A DNA stretch of 6,551 nucleotides from Syntrophomonadaceae bacterium (GTDB lineage: Bacteria > Bacillota_D > Dethiobacteria > DTU022): the NCBI GenBank assembly GCA_003551865.1, contig PUNU01000183.1, positions 1 through 6,551 on the forward strand. The letters run 5' to 3'. The position numbers were made by a program, and so were the translations under genes. This document shows, piece by piece, positions 1-5,124 of this stretch (the first letter of the stretch is position 1; each line of letters begins with the position of its first letter). The notes beneath the pieces were generated by a model, which was not told the DNA's origin, did not search any database, and saw nothing but the letters and a program-made list of their open reading frames with translations.

Positions 1-347
1 GCTATTTCGTGGGGATCGTGAATAACTGCAGTGGTGCCGTGGACGACTATTACCCTGGCCAGTTCCGGTGGCAGAAGAAGTGTGCTTTCTATGTGAAGGT
101 GCGCATCAATCAGTCCGGGCGCAATATACTTGCCTTCAAGGTCAATTACTTCTTCCCCGGACGTGTAGCCATCCCCAACGGCGGCAATAACGCCGTCTAT
201 TACAGCGACATTGCTTTCCACCACCTTTAAGTTAAATAGATCGATCAGCCGCCCCCCTTTGAGCAGCAGCCCGGCCGGCTTTTCGCCGCGGGCAACGGCC
301 AATATTCTCTGCATCTGTGCGGTTTCCTTCACTCCTATTTCATCCAA
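1..347 (-). CDS. ade: Adenine deaminase, N-terminal part (runs off left edge)
   Basis: This frame encodes the first 115 residues of a cytosine-type adenine deaminase (adenine to hypoxanthine plus ammonia, purine salvage, cytoplasmic, metal-dependent amidohydrolase). Visible family signatures are an LAVARGEKPA-like N-terminal stretch (about residues 16-25), a beta-sandwich segment KGGRLIDLF (30-38), the metal-binding motif PGLIDAHLHIES (78-88, with the HxH at H83 and H85), and HGTTAVIHDPHEI at the cut end. The proposed start is TTG at 347, because GGGAGGG lies 6 bases upstream. In-frame GTG (332) and ATG (314) are possible, and an in-frame ATG at 422 has no ribosome binding site. Known family members are about 550-600 residues, so most of the gene lies outside the window. 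It is transcribed away from the serpin remnant and appears to be monocistronic at its 5' end. The family call is firm; the exact start is less so. Confidence 0.93.
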   Translation of the reverse strand, partial: MDEIGVKETAQMQRILAVARGEKPAGLLLKGGRLIDLFNLKVVESNVAVIDGVIAAVGDGYTSGEEVIDLEGKYIAPGLIDAHLHIESTLLLPPELARVIVVHGTTAVIHDPHEI

Positions 348-389
348 GGCAAACCCTCCCGGAGTCTTGAATTCAAACAGTCCATTAAA

Positions 390-418
390 TTTATATTGCC
401 TGTAAACACCGGATACAA
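390..418 (-). promoter_or_regulatory. Possible promoter for ade
   Basis: On the minus strand, TTGTAT (418-413) is followed after 17 bases by TATAAA (395-390). The -10 matches consensus at 5 of 6 positions, but the -35 at only 3 of 6. The transcript would begin about 35-40 bases before the TTG start at 347. This is a pattern match only. Confidence 0.3.
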
Positions 419-436
419 ACATCAACCAAGAAAGAT

Positions 437-457
437 TAAACCGGCCCAACCGGTTTA
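437..457 (+). terminator. Hairpin followed by T-run (terminator-like on plus strand)
   Basis: TAAACCGG (437-444) pairs with CCGGTTTA (450-457) around a 5-base loop. On the plus strand a run of eight T (463-470) follows after a 5-base gap. It would stop transcription heading leftward-to-right out of the ade antisense strand, where no gene is apparent, so its role is unclear. It could instead be part of the ade leader structure. Confidence 0.25.
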
Positions 458-477
458 TGCTCTTTTTTTTCTATTCA

Positions 478-531
478 CCTCCGGCAGGATGACTTCCTGT
501 TTTAACGGTAAAAAAACCTTCCTGCCGGAGG
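478..531. repeat. 12-bp perfect inverted repeat, 30-base loop
   Basis: CCTCCGGCAGGA (478-489) is the exact reverse complement of TCCTGCCGGAGG (520-531). The loop contains a second CAGGA/TCCTG pairing option (485-489 with 495-499), so alternative folds are possible. No T-run follows on either strand, so this is not a standard intrinsic terminator. It sits between the ade leader and the point where the serpin remnant begins. It may be a small palindromic element or an RNA structure. Confidence 0.55.
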
Positions 532-605
532 GCCAAATAGACTGTCAAACGGTCTGAGCTGATAGAATTAATAAATCATCCCGCAGTATTTTACCGGGAA
601 GAGCA

Positions 606-778
606 AATGAAGAAGGCAATGAAGCCGCTGCCGCCACCTCGGTGGAAATTGCCCTGGAACCGGCAATAATTGAGCGCTTTACAATGATTGTTGACCATTT
701 ATTTCTCTTCGCTATCGGTGACGAGATGACAGGTACAATCCTTTTATGGGTTCAGTGCTCGAGCCGTCCGCTGACTAG
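606..778 (+). pseudogene. Serpin C-terminal remnant, frameshifted
   Basis: The frame starting at 606 reads NEEGNEAAAATS, which matches the serpin reactive-centre-loop hinge (EEGTEAAAATA in typical members). About 25 residues later comes FTMIVDHLFLFAIGDEMTGTIL, matching the serpin end motif (F.aDhPFLFaIrDn.TGtIL). After that the open frame becomes meaningless. Adding one T to the run at 742-745 restores FMGSVLEPSAD and a TAG at 776-778, equivalent to the usual FMGRVVNPS ending. Upstream of about 606 no serpin homology is visible in the same frame, and a TGA lies at 555-557, so roughly the first 300 residues are absent. Serpins are protease inhibitors that work by loop insertion after cleavage; this copy cannot. 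The family call rests on two separated motifs in the correct order and spacing. The one-base loss could be a sequencing error, but the missing N-terminus could not. Confidence 0.85.
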
Positions 779-845
779 CTTTTTCTTCCCTCGTACGTTT
801 ATGAAAAATGCCGGCTTTATTAATATGTTCGGGTACTTAAAGTAA

Positions 846-873
846 GGTGCCGCCGTTAAATTCCGGCGGCACC
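846..873. terminator. Strong hairpin between convergent units
   Basis: GGTGCCGCCG (846-855) pairs perfectly with CGGCGGCACC (864-873) around an 8-base loop. It lies 67 bases after the restored serpin stop and 83 bases beyond the stop of the minus-strand methyltransferase gene. On the minus strand TTACTTTAAG follows, which is a weak T-rich tail. It is probably a bidirectional terminator, although neither side has a proper T-run. Confidence 0.5.
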
Positions 874-900
874 CCTGTTAAGATTTAACTATGATTTGTC

Positions 901-930
901 TGAACATCCGGCAACCGTTCCGGGTGTTCA
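901..930. terminator. Second hairpin downstream of the methyltransferase gene
   Basis: TGAACATCCGG (901-911) pairs with CCGGGTGTTCA (920-930) around an 8-base loop. There is one G-U pair if read on the plus strand and one C-A mismatch if read on the minus strand. It starts 25 bases beyond the minus-strand stop at 956. It lacks a T-run and may protect the 3' end of the methyltransferase mRNA or help terminate it. Confidence 0.35.
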
Positions 931-955
931 ATGGGCTGGAAGTTTCAATCCCGAA

Positions 956-2308
956 CTACTTATACACCCCGTATTCCTTGGTGAATTCAATCATGGCCTT
1001 GACATTTTCGGATTTTGCTTCATCGAGGAAGGCACCGTTGGCCAAAAAGAAGCCGCCGTCTTTGCCCGCGGTATCGATCAGCTTCTTACAGTAGTCTTTG
1101 ACTTCATCGACTGTGCCCAGGTACAGCAGGGAAGAAGGCACGTTTCCGGTAAGGCAGGCTTTCCGGCCCACAGTTTTCTTGGCTTTTTCCATATCCGATT
1201 GATCTATCATAAACATTGTCTTGCCTTCCGGTACGTCCTGCATCACTTCCAGGCGGGTATCCCAGCGCCCTTCAAGTGCGAGCCACGGTATGCACCCACC
1301 TTCGATTAATCCTTCAACTACCTGCTTTAACTGGGGCCAGTAGAATTTCTTGAACTGTTCATCTGACAGAAAACCGTCAGCACCCTTGTGGAGAGGCAGG
1401 AAAATAAGGGGGTTACCGGTTTGCTGCATAGTGTTTACACCCAGGGCGGTCATGATCGGCACCTGCTGCTCCAGCGCCTTGAGCAGCTTATCGGGCTGCC
1501 GGTACATATCCACCATCACTCCACGCGTACCCCTGAGGGTGTCCCCGATAACGTCGAACGGCGCCTTGCTGAATCCAGCCAGGATATTGGGATATCCCAA
1601 AGATCTTAGCTCAGCATCACATTCGCCCATATAGCCGGCCCATTTCATGGCTTCAGCCCCGGCTTCAAACAGGGTCTTATAAGTCTCCTGCACAGGAGGC
1701 AGGGCAAAGGGTATAAAATTAAAGGCAACCCCGTACATTTCGAGTATGCTCGTAAATGGGGGAAGCATGGTGAAACCTTCTAATGCTCCGAAAACACGCG
1801 GCAGGTAAAAATTCCTGAAATAAAAGGAGGGATCCGTTAACAGAATATCATACTCATTTTCCTTCATGTACTCTTTTTCAACATACTGATAGCTGTGATT
1901 CGGGCCAACACCGTGCCCGGGCCAGGCATATAACTTGTAGTCAAGCAGTTCAAAGAATCTTCCGGGACCAAGAACGGAAGCTCCTATATGCATATCCGGC
2001 TTAAAATCCTGGATAAATTTTTTAAATGCCGACACGCATTTATCGTAGTCATACATGGCGTCTTGAAGAGTTACTTGGGCGTAATAATAGGGAAACATAC
2101 TGGGATAAATCGTTACCGGTACCCTGTCCGGAGTTTTTTTCATTTGAATGGCGTCTTTTATCCTGGATATGTTTGCTTTATATTCAGCCTCCGCCTCAGA
2201 ACTTTTGAATTGCACGTCATTACCCTCGGAGTCTTTAGGTGAAAGCAGCTTTTGAAACTGGGCCTCCTGCTTTTCAGCAGCAGTCATTTGTTCCCAATTC
2301 TTTTCCAT
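956..2308 (-). CDS. URO-D/MtaA-family corrinoid-dependent methyltransferase
   Basis: This 450-residue protein belongs to the uroporphyrinogen decarboxylase superfamily branch that contains corrinoid methyltransferases (MtaA/CmuA and many bacterial demethylases), not haem synthesis. The branch is indicated by length, a charged N-terminal extension (1-45), RVPVTIYPSMFPYYYAQ (62-78), LPLHKGADGFLSDEQF (304-319), EGRWDTRLE (346-354) and CLTGNVPSSLL (385-395). It probably transfers a methyl group between a small substrate and the cobalamin on the corrinoid protein encoded 3 bases upstream. Its AGGAGG lies inside the last codons of that gene, 7 bases before the ATG, so translation is coupled. C385 sits where zinc-type members have a cysteine, but the region expected to hold the His-X-Cys ligands reads LALEGRW, with E346. 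I place this alignment by eye. The family is secure; substrate and direction are unknown. Confidence 0.92.
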   Translation of the reverse strand: MEKNWEQMTAAEKQEAQFQKLLSPKDSEGNDVQFKSSEAEAEYKANISRIKDAIQMKKTPDRVPVTIYPSMFPYYYAQVTLQDAMYDYDKCVSAFKKFIQDFKPDMHIGASVLGPGRFFELLDYKLYAWPGHGVGPNHSYQYVEKEYMKENEYDILLTDPSFYFRNFYLPRVFGALEGFTMLPPFTSILEMYGVAFNFIPFALPPVQETYKTLFEAGAEAMKWAGYMGECDAELRSLGYPNILAGFSKAPFDVIGDTLRGTRGVMVDMYRQPDKLLKALEQQVPIMTALGVNTMQQTGNPLIFLPLHKGADGFLSDEQFKKFYWPQLKQVVEGLIEGGCIPWLALEGRWDTRLEVMQDVPEGKTMFMIDQSDMEKAKKTVGRKACLTGNVPSSLLYLGTVDEVKDYCKKLIDTAGKDGGFFLANGAFLDEAKSENVKAMIEFTKEYGVYK

Positions 2309-2311
2309 TGT

Positions 2312-2947
2312 TTAACCTCCTATCCATTGTTTTGCCAGCTTAACCGCATCCGTCGCATCTAAGCCGTAAGCGTCGGCACCCGTGTAATCTTTTACCGAGT
2401 CGTTAATCTGGCCCCCGCCAATCATCACCTTTACCTTGTCGCGAAGGCCGGCTTCCTCCACGGCATCAATAGTCTTCTTCATGGCTTCATTGGCCAGGGT
2501 TAAGAATCCGCTTAAACCTACAACGGGGGCACTCGTTTCTTTGATCTTGTCAACCACGGTTTGAACCGGGACATCGACACCCAGATCATATACTGTAAAC
2601 CCGCTTACATCAAGCATAAACACAACGAGATCTTTGCCGATATCATGGATATCCCCTTCAACCGTTGCGATAATGACTTTTCCCTTATCCTTACCCTCAT
2701 CACCCCGGGCCTCCTTGAGCTTGGGCTCGAGTAACCCCACTACGTTTTTCATTATTTCTCCTGAATAAATGAGGTCAGGGATGAAGTATTCCCCGCTCGA
2801 AAACCTGTCCCCGATAATAGCCATTCCTTTTTTCGCTTCTTCCAGGAGTTCTGTAGGATCATCACCCTTTTCCAAGGCCCCTTTCACATGTTCAAGAGCC
2901 TCAGATTCCTTTAAATCTGACAGTAATGTGACCAGCTTTCCTTGCAA
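2312..2947 (-). CDS. Corrinoid protein (MtaC/MtbC-type, B12-binding)
   Basis: This 211-residue protein is a methyl-carrying corrinoid protein. An N-terminal helical cap domain (about 5-85, with GMAIIGDRFSSGEYFIPDLI) precedes a cobalamin-binding Rossmann domain. The B12 signature is complete: DIHDIG (99-104), then 41 residues to S146-G-F, then 28 residues to GG (177-178). This is the base-off/His-on type in which the DxHxxG histidine ligates cobalt. The start is taken as TTG at 2947, because AGGAGG lies 8 bases upstream. TTG at 2953 is also in frame, but only 2 bases from that site. It is the first gene of a two-gene minus-strand operon with the URO-D methyltransferase and should be its methyl carrier. 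It is clearly paralogous to the protein encoded at 4440-5102. Confidence 0.95.
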   Translation of the reverse strand: MQGKLVTLLSDLKESEALEHVKGALEKGDDPTELLEEAKKGMAIIGDRFSSGEYFIPDLIYSGEIMKNVVGLLEPKLKEARGDEGKDKGKVIIATVEGDIHDIGKDLVVFMLDVSGFTVYDLGVDVPVQTVVDKIKETSAPVVGLSGFLTLANEAMKKTIDAVEEAGLRDKVKVMIGGGQINDSVKDYTGADAYGLDATDAVKLAKQWIGG

Positions 2948-3045
2948 AATCAAAACCTCCTTTAATATAGGTACTTTCGTGGAAGCTCTAACTCAAGGCT
3001 CCGTTTTACTTTTTGTTCATGTAGTACCCACTTTCACCCCCATTA

Positions 3046-3071
3046 GGTGACAACCTCATATGGTGATAACA
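3046..3071. promoter_or_regulatory. Candidate GntR operators upstream of the minus-strand operon
   Basis: Two copies of RGTGAYAACM lie here: GGTGACAACC (3046-3055, part of the palindrome AGGT-GACA-ACCT at 3045-3056) and GGTGATAACA (3062-3071), 16 bases apart. A partial third copy, AAGTGATA, follows at 3071-3078. They fit the GT-N4-AC pattern known for GntR/HutC operators. The 14-base block around the second copy (3057-3070) recurs with one mismatch in front of the regulator gene. They sit about 100-125 bases upstream of the corrinoid gene start. Confidence 0.5.
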
Positions 3072-3115
3072 AGTGATATTCCCGCATTAAAAAACAGCGG
3101 CTCGATGTGCAAACC

Positions 3116-3138
3116 GTCAAAGCAAAATTTTCTTTGAC
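3116..3138. repeat. Bulged palindrome GTCAAAG...CTTTGAC
   Basis: GTCAAAG (3116-3122) and CTTTGAC (3132-3138) are exact inverted copies flanking CAAAATTTT, whose AAAATTTT is itself self-complementary. The whole can fold as one hairpin with a single bulged C at 3123. The function is unknown; it lies just downstream of the small minus-strand ORF and upstream of the corrinoid operon. Confidence 0.5.
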
Positions 3139-3143
3139 AAAAT

Positions 3144-3158
3144 GCTTAAGACTTAAGC
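3144..3158. repeat. Perfect 15-base palindrome
   Basis: GCTTAAG-A-CTTAAGC (3144-3158) is a perfect inverted repeat with a single central base, the usual geometry of a dimeric repressor site. It overlaps the stop codon of the 44-codon minus-strand ORF and lies 5 bases after a TTGACA at 3134-3139 on the plus strand. No matching -10 was found at standard spacing. Confidence 0.45.
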
Positions 3159-3287
3159 TGTAATAACCTTAAAGTCCGGCCTCGGGATTCTCAACTGACC
3201 GGAACCGTCGAACATGACCACAGCGGACCCGGTTTTCCTACACCGCTGGTTCGGCGTATTAGCTATGCTACCACTTAGAACTGCCAT
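3153..3287 (-). CDS. Possible 44-residue protein, unrecognised
   Basis: An ATG at 3287 opens a 44-residue frame ending with TAA at 3153-3155. I do not recognise it. The C-terminal half looks protein-like rather than random: AVVMFDGSGQLRIPRPDFKV at about 22-41, with a basic patch QRCRKTG before it and a single cysteine. There is no signal peptide or membrane segment. No good ribosome binding site precedes the ATG, and an in-frame TGA lies 12 bases upstream, so it may be the 3' end of a lost gene rather than a live small gene. The local sequence is more G/C-rich than the flanking intergenic DNA. AAGCTGT occurs at both borders (3155-3161 and 3291-3297), which is weak evidence for insertion. Confidence 0.3.
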   Translation of the reverse strand: MAVLSGSIANTPNQRCRKTGSAVVMFDGSGQLRIPRPDFKVITA

Positions 3288-3594
3288 ATGAAGCTGTCAA
3301 AGAGTAAAAACAGTTCATTTAACCTGGAATAAGAGATTGCCTGCTACATTCAGTTGTCCTTCCCAAAGAGCTATAAAATGGCAACCTGTGATCAAACTTG
3401 ACTCTTATGATAAACATTGCTCTTTAATGCTTATAAGCAGCCTTTTTGTTGGGGTTGGAGGTATAAGAGAAAATCATCCTAATCGTACGCTTTTAGCTGC
3501 AAAGCTAATTGTGACATCTATTTTAATTATATATTTATATATATAAGCCTGTCAAATGAATTGACTTTCCGTAAAAAGTAGGTTAAGGTAATAT

Positions 3595-3623
3595 TCATAT
3601 AGAAGAATACCTCTACATATAGT
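3595..3623 (+). promoter_or_regulatory. Likely promoter of the regulator operon
   Basis: TTCATA (3595-3600) and TATAGT (3618-3623) are separated by exactly 17 bases; the -10 matches 5 of 6 consensus positions and the -35 matches 4 of 6. Transcription would start near 3630, about 29 bases before the ATG at 3659. A 7-base direct repeat CATATAG (3596-3602 and 3616-3622) lies within it. A weaker alternative is TTGACT (3561-3566) with TAAGGT (3584-3589). Confidence 0.45.
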
Positions 3624-3630
3624 GATAACC
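3621..3630 (+). promoter_or_regulatory. Candidate GntR autoregulatory operator
   Basis: AGTGATAACC matches the GT-N4-AC pattern and overlaps the last bases of the proposed -10 (TATAGT, 3618-3623), so a bound repressor would block RNA polymerase. The 14-base block CATATAGTGATAAC (3616-3629) differs at one position from 3057-3070 in front of the divergent operon. This suggests that one regulator controls both units. Confidence 0.5.
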
Positions 3631-3658
3631 TTTTTATTTAAATTAAGAAGGTGTAGTT

Positions 3659-4438
3659 ATGGTTAAAGAGGACAATCAGTTTATTGGAGTATTAAATGAA
3701 AGCAGTATCGACCGGGGTTCTTTTGAACCGGCTTATATGCAGCTGGTTTATATTTTTAAACAGCAAATTGCTTCCGGTTTGCTGCGCGCCGGTGATCGCC
3801 TACCCTCGGAATCGCAAATCTGCAAACGTTACCAGGTTAGCCCAATGACAGTGCGGCGGGCAATTAACATCCTGGCCGATCAAGGTATTGTCGACACCGC
3901 CCAGGGCCGGGGCACTTTTGTCAGGCCAATCAGGCTTGAAACTGCAACTTTCCACCTGCAAGCCCTGCAGGAAATATTCGACGCCGAAAAAACAAAAGTT
4001 TCAATTATGGAAGCCCGTATTGTTACCGCTGATCGGAAAGCGGCTGTAAAGTTGAGGCTAAACGAGAGAGAACGAATTATATATATACGCAGACTCCTTT
4101 CAAGAGAAGAAGCACCCCTGCTTTACCACCGCGAATACCTAATCTATGACCCAAAGCGCGCCGTAGTCGAGTCAGAGCTCGAGGTTACCTCTTTGCGGGG
4201 ACTTTTCCAGGGCAAACACAGCAGTGATTTTAAATATGGGGAACTGAGCATTGAAGCTACCGTTATTAATAGCGAAGAAGCGGAAATCCTCAAAGCAGCT
4301 GAAAATTCAGCAGCATTCAATATTGAACATATCTTTTACGATTACACCGAAAATCCGGTAAGCTGGGGATGGTTTATCTGCCGCAGTGATCGCTTGCGAT
4401 TTACCACTACTATCGGTATGCGCGACGGGGAGGGATAA
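3659..4438 (+). CDS. GntR-family transcriptional regulator, HutC/UTRA type
   Basis: This 259-residue protein has an N-terminal winged helix-turn-helix (about 24-90) with the GntR signature: PAYMQLVYIFKQQIASGLL, AGDRLPSESQICKRYQVS, MTVRRAINILADQGIV and the wing QGRGTFV. A UTRA ligand-binding domain follows (about 95-250), including IIYIRRLL, YHREYLI and a C-terminal RFTTTI strand. HutC-type members are usually repressors released by a small effector related to the pathway they control. The start is ATG with AGAAGGTG 5 bases upstream. The stop is followed after one base by the ATG of the corrinoid gene, so the two are co-transcribed. It probably regulates its own operon and the divergent methyltransferase operon through the GTGAYAAC sites. 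The effector cannot be told from the sequence. Confidence 0.93.
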   Translation: MVKEDNQFIGVLNESSIDRGSFEPAYMQLVYIFKQQIASGLLRAGDRLPSESQICKRYQVSPMTVRRAINILADQGIVDTAQGRGTFVRPIRLETATFHLQALQEIFDAEKTKVSIMEARIVTADRKAAVKLRLNERERIIYIRRLLSREEAPLLYHREYLIYDPKRAVVESELEVTSLRGLFQGKHSSDFKYGELSIEATVINSEEAEILKAAENSAAFNIEHIFYDYTENPVSWGWFICRSDRLRFTTTIGMRDGEG

Positions 4439-4439
4439 A

Positions 4440-5102
4440 ATGAGTGCTGAAGATAACGCAAACAATGACCTGATCAATCTTGTCGCCAACCTTAAAGAAG
4501 AAGAAGTCCTGGCCCTGGTAAAAAAACGGCTGCGAGCCGGGGAAGACCCTATTAACATTGTTTACGACTGCCAGCAGGGCATGCGCCTCGTCGGAGAACG
4601 TTACGGTGAAGGGCATTATTTTATAGCCGGCTTAATCATGGCCAGTGAAATTTTACGGGAGGTCATGGAAATAATCGGCCCGGCAATTCAGAATCACCTT
4701 TCGGGCGAGTCGGCCTCCGGAATCATTGTAATCGGCACCGTTCAAGAGGATATTCATGACCTGGGAAAAAATATTGTGAAGATGCTTTTGAGCTGCCACG
4801 GGTTTACCATCCACGACCTGGGAGTTGATGTTCCCCCGGCAAAATTTGTCTCGGAATCTTTGAAGATCAAACCTGATATTATCGGTCTTTCCGGCCTTAT
4901 TACCGCTGCATATGAAAGTATGAAGGAAACCATCACCCTGATCCGGAAAGAAACCGCCCAATGGTCGAAGAAACCGCACATCATCATCGGCGGCAGCCAG
5001 ATTGACGAGCAAGTTTCGCAACTGGTGGGCACAGACTACTGGGTTACCGAAGCTGATGCCGGGGTAACTTTATGCAAAAAACTGCTGGCCGAAAAAGCTT
5101 GA
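4440..5102 (+). CDS. Second corrinoid protein (MtaC/MtbC-type, B12-binding)
   Basis: This 220-residue methyl-carrier corrinoid protein has a helical cap (about 8-90, with GMRLVGERYGEGHYFIAGLI) and a B12-binding domain carrying DIHDLG (104-109, H106 the expected cobalt ligand), S151-G-L, and GG at 184-185. The start at 4440 is preferred over longer in-frame starts, because GGGGAGGG lies about 6 bases upstream and the longer versions overlap the regulator gene. It is similar along its whole length to the protein at 2312-2947 (NLKEEE/DLKESE, YFI..LI, GDIHD/EDIHD, DLGVDVP, GLSG), so the two are paralogs. Unlike the first copy it has no methyltransferase next to it; the following gene is a lyase fragment. 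It may use the URO-D enzyme of the divergent operon, or its own partner may have been lost. Confidence 0.95.
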   Translation: MSAEDNANNDLINLVANLKEEEVLALVKKRLRAGEDPINIVYDCQQGMRLVGERYGEGHYFIAGLIMASEILREVMEIIGPAIQNHLSGESASGIIVIGTVQEDIHDLGKNIVKMLLSCHGFTIHDLGVDVPPAKFVSESLKIKPDIIGLSGLITAAYESMKETITLIRKETAQWSKKPHIIIGGSQIDEQVSQLVGTDYWVTEADAGVTLCKKLLAEKA

Positions 5103-5124
5103 TTTTCCCGGGGAGGAAGCACTT

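Larger units (their letters stand above)
2948..3658. other. 711-base divergent intergenic regulatory region
   Basis: No large gene is supported here. The region separates the minus-strand methyltransferase operon from the plus-strand regulator operon. It holds repeated GTGAYAAC sites near both ends, a bulged palindrome at 3116-3138, a perfect palindrome at 3144-3158, a 44-codon minus-strand ORF (3153-3287), a small TTAGCT-GCAA-AGCTAA hairpin (3493-3508), and a very A/T-rich stretch at about 3520-3546. I could not identify a convincing promoter for the minus-strand operon, nor a recognised riboswitch. Confidence 0.7.

Noticed and set aside
9..405. Plus-strand frames at 9-230 and 211-405
   Set aside because: They lie opposite adenine deaminase, whose minus-strand reading has clear family motifs including the metal-binding HxH.
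896..1634. Plus-strand frames opposite the methyltransferase gene
   Set aside because: They are shadows of the 450-residue minus-strand gene, which is full length with conserved motifs and coupled translation.
3160..3290. Cobalamin or other known riboswitch upstream of the corrinoid operon
   Set aside because: I looked for B12-box, SAM, THF and c-di-GMP consensus elements by eye and found none; the G/C-rich structure here is better described by the small ORF and local inverted repeats.
3337..3546. 69-residue plus-strand frame with a hydrophobic tail
   Set aside because: It has a TTG start without a ribosome binding site, and its tail is produced by the very A/T-rich tract at 3520-3546; no domain is recognisable.
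4653..5032. Minus-strand frames opposite the second corrinoid gene
   Set aside because: The plus-strand reading carries a complete B12-binding signature; the opposite frames show no motif and no ribosome binding site.
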